Positions 5,852 to 7,236 of a stretch of DNA of 7,236 nucleotides are shown piece after piece; position 1 is the first letter of the stretch; every line of letters begins with the position of its first letter. The notes below the pieces were generated by a model. That model was not told where the DNA came from. It saw nothing but the letters and a program-made list of their open reading frames with translations, and ran no database searches. The stretch comes from Actinomycetota bacterium (GTDB lineage: Bacteria > Actinomycetota > Thermoleophilia > Miltoncostaeales > Miltoncostaeaceae): assembly GCA_947451735.1 (NCBI GenBank), contig CANGAY010000031.1, forward strand, positions 1-7,236, written 5' to 3'. A program made the position numbers and the translations under genes.

Positions 5852-6202
5852 GTGGGCTGGGTCATCGGTGGATCGGCCATCTTCATGGGCGTGCTCATCG
5901 CGGCGGGCATCGCGTACGCGGCCGTGCGGGCGCTGCTGCTGCGGCGCACCGTCAAGAACACCTCGAAGCGCGTGGCGCCGCTCAAGGCGGGCATTGACGC
6001 CGGCATGCGCGACATCGACGCCGGCGTGGCCCGGGCGCAGGCCGGGGCGGAGACGCTGAACCACGAGATCGAGCAGCTTCGCGTGTCTGTGGCCGAGCTG
6101 CGGGTCATCCTCCGGCACGCCCAGACGGCGTTCGCCGAGATCAGCGGTCCGCTCGGCTGGCTCGCAGGCATCCGCGCGCTCATCAAGTTCCGCGGCCGAT
6201 GA
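5852..6202 (+). CDS. Small single-pass membrane protein with coiled-coil-like tail
   Basis: This 116-aa protein begins at GTG 5852 (MGWVIGGSAIFMG), which keeps the whole membrane segment; the next in-frame ATG at 5885 would cut off its first 11 residues. Residues 3-30 are one hydrophobic helix, followed by a basic stop-transfer cluster RRTVKNTSKR (31-40). This suggests a short outside N-terminus and a cytoplasmic tail. Residues 45-95 are Ala/Glu/Leu/Arg-rich without prolines and look helical or coiled-coil (NHEIEQLRVSVAELRVILRH). The tail ends in IRALIKFRGR. It resembles in outline the small DUF948-like membrane proteins, but I do not recognise a family. The stop overlaps the start of the Ppx/GppA gene (ATGA), so the two are translated together; the protein could tether or accompany that enzyme, which is inference only. 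Confidence 0.75.
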   Translation: MGWVIGGSAIFMGVLIAAGIAYAAVRALLLRRTVKNTSKRVAPLKAGIDAGMRDIDAGVARAQAGAETLNHEIEQLRVSVAELRVILRHAQTAFAEISGPLGWLAGIRALIKFRGR

Positions 6203-7098
6203 CCGTGCGTGCCGCCGTCCTCGACGTCGGCTCCAACTCGGTCCGCCTGCTGCTGCTGGAGCGCATGACCCCGCAGGGCGCGGTGGGGGAGCGGCGCGCC
6301 ACCGTCACCGGCCTGCGCAAGGGTGCTGCGGCGGATGGCACCGTCGCCGCGGACGCCCTCGACCGGCTTGACGCCTGCCTTGCCGGGTACGCCGAGGCCA
6401 TCGCGGCAGCCGGCCACCCACCCGTGGTGGCCGTGGGCACGGCCGCGGTGCGCGAGGCGGCCAATGGCGATGCCATTGCCGCTGTCGTGCGCCGTCGGCT
6501 GGGGGTGGATCCGGTGGTCGCCACCGGTGCGGAGGAGGCCACGCTGGCCTACCGCGGCGCGCGGATGGCGCTGGGCGACGCGGGCGGGCCATGCCGCATG
6601 ATCGACATCGGTGGCGCCAGCACCGAGGTGGTGGCCGGGGATGAGTCGGGTCCGCTGCACCTGGTGAGCCTGCCGCTCGGCGTGGTGCGCAACGCCGGCG
6701 ACACGGTGGAGGGCGCCCGGGCCGAGGCGGAGCGCCTCGTGCGCGATGCCACCACGGCGTTCCCCGCAGCGGGCCCCGTCATCGGGCTCGCAGGCACCGT
6801 CACCCAGGCGGCCGCGCTCTGCAACGGGGGGTACGACCCCGCCGAGATCCACCGCCAGCACCTGTCGCGGGCGGCCATCGAGCGCGTGCTGGCCCAGGCT
6901 GCAGCGCTCCCTCTGGCCGAGCGCCGTGCGATGCCCGGCATGCATCCGGACCGTGCCGATGTGATCGTGAACGGCATGGCGATCCTGCTCGGGGCGATGA
7001 CCGCGCTCGGCGTTGACGAGGTGATCGTGTCGGAACGCGATCTGCTGGACGGCATCGCGGGGGATCCCGCCCTCGTGCCCGCGACCGTCACGGAATAG
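6199..7098 (+). CDS. Ppx/GppA-family phosphatase (exopolyphosphatase / pppGpp phosphohydrolase-like)
   Basis: This 299-aa protein of the ASKHA (actin/Hsp70-like) fold is predicted to hydrolyse polyphosphate or (p)ppGpp in the cytoplasm. Motifs in order: VLDVGSNSVRLLLLE (7-21), phosphate loop 1; VAVGTAAVREAANG (77-90); VATGAEEATLAYRG (107-120) with the catalytic-type Glu at 112/113; MIDIGGASTEVV (134-145), phosphate loop 2; VIGLAGTVTQAAAL (194-207); and GMHPDRADVIVNGMAIL (247-263). The protein stops after VSERDLLDGI (277-286), so it is the two-domain short form typical of actinobacteria, lacking the C-terminal HD-like domains of E. coli Ppx and GppA. The usual G-x-R-E-G near the end is replaced by ERDLLDG. 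It is co-translated with the small membrane protein upstream (ATGA overlap). Polyphosphate versus pppGpp preference cannot be decided from sequence. Confidence 0.92.
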   Translation: MTVRAAVLDVGSNSVRLLLLERMTPQGAVGERRATVTGLRKGAAADGTVAADALDRLDACLAGYAEAIAAAGHPPVVAVGTAAVREAANGDAIAAVVRRRLGVDPVVATGAEEATLAYRGARMALGDAGGPCRMIDIGGASTEVVAGDESGPLHLVSLPLGVVRNAGDTVEGARAEAERLVRDATTAFPAAGPVIGLAGTVTQAAALCNGGYDPAEIHRQHLSRAAIERVLAQAAALPLAERRAMPGMHPDRADVIVNGMAILLGAMTALGVDEVIVSERDLLDGIAGDPALVPATVTE

Positions 7099-7101
7099 AC
7101 T
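7096..7101 (+). promoter_or_regulatory. Candidate -10 box (TAGACT) overlapping the Ppx/GppA stop codon
   Basis: TAGACT fits the TAnnnT pattern and lies 7 nt before the ATG at 7109. Its first three bases are the TAG stop of the phosphatase gene. There is no good Shine-Dalgarno site in the 10-base gap, so the downstream gene is probably read from a leaderless transcript. Confidence 0.5.
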
Positions 7102-7108
7102 CAGCCGC

Positions 7109-7236
7109 ATGGGTACCGACGCCACCAATGCCCGGGACGATTCCGTCCACGCGGTGGACGGTCTCGCGGACGTGATGGCGCGGGCGCAGGATCCGCGCGA
7201 CATCCAGCGGATGATGTTCTCGAAGGGCGAGAACAC
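7109..7236 (+). CDS. Start of an unrecognised protein (partial, cut by window end)
   Basis: ATG 7109 opens a frame of 42 codons that runs off the window: MGTDATNARDDSVHAVDG, then LADVMARAQDPRDIQRMMFS and KGEN. It is hydrophilic and acidic at the start, with no signal peptide or membrane segment so far, and looks like the N-terminus of a soluble cytoplasmic protein. A TAGACT -10-like box 7 nt upstream supports a leaderless start here. The visible part matches no family I recognise. Confidence 0.6.
   Translation, partial: MGTDATNARDDSVHAVDGLADVMARAQDPRDIQRMMFSKGEN

Noticed and set aside
4121..6202. Long plus-strand open frame of 693 codons
   Set aside because: Its first 1,730 bases lie antisense to the PhzF-like and ATPase genes and read as His/Arg/Gly/Pro-rich shadow. 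Only the part from 5852 looks like a real protein.
5773..7236. Upstream extension of the minus-strand PhzF open frame to the window end
   Set aside because: It is antisense to the membrane protein and the well-supported Ppx/GppA gene. PhzF homology starts after ATG 5772, which has its own ribosome binding site.

Overview
The window is very GC-rich, densely packed bacterial DNA with repeated 4-bp start/stop overlaps and several GTG starts. This suggests a high-GC actinobacterium. The secreted protein at 2250-2777 narrows it: its N-terminus (RRPSAAMVVAATAL, a hydrophobic Gly/Ala stretch, FAAI, then Asn/Lys-rich 'N-S-V-K-N' pseudo-repeats) is the type I associate with Thermoleophilia (Solirubrobacterales and relatives). 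The lineage call is inference from memory, not a search.

Layout. (1) 1-2153, plus strand: the 3' end of an FdrA-like gene overlaps (GTGA) a GT4 glycosyltransferase, which overlaps a 290-aa beta-propeller-like protein of unknown function. All three are probably one transcript. (2) 2250-2777, plus strand: a small secreted protein with a good Shine-Dalgarno site, followed by a strong GC hairpin at 2803-2830 that separates it from the convergent minus-strand operon. (3) 5772 down to 2838, minus strand: a three-gene operon with 4-bp overlaps at both junctions, in the order PhzF-family enzyme, ArsA/Get3-like ATPase A, ArsA/Get3-like ATPase B. (4) 5773-5851: a short divergent region with a candidate -10 box and a possible 17-codon leader ORF. 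(5) 5852-7098, plus strand: a small membrane-anchored coiled-coil-like protein overlapping (ATGA) a Ppx/GppA-family phosphatase. (6) 7109 to the end: the first 42 codons of an unrecognised gene, whose likely -10 box overlaps the Ppx/GppA stop codon.

The most interesting module is the paired ATPases. By sequence they resemble the two-gene Get3-like pair of mycobacteria (Rv3679/Rv3680 type) rather than arsenite pumps: neither contains any cysteine. Only one of the two keeps the 'signature' lysine of the deviant Walker A motif (GKGGVGKT versus GAGGVGKT), which suggests an obligate asymmetric heterodimer. Its translational coupling to a PhzF-family enzyme is unexplained. No RNA genes, CRISPR arrays, insertion sequences or prophage parts were seen.
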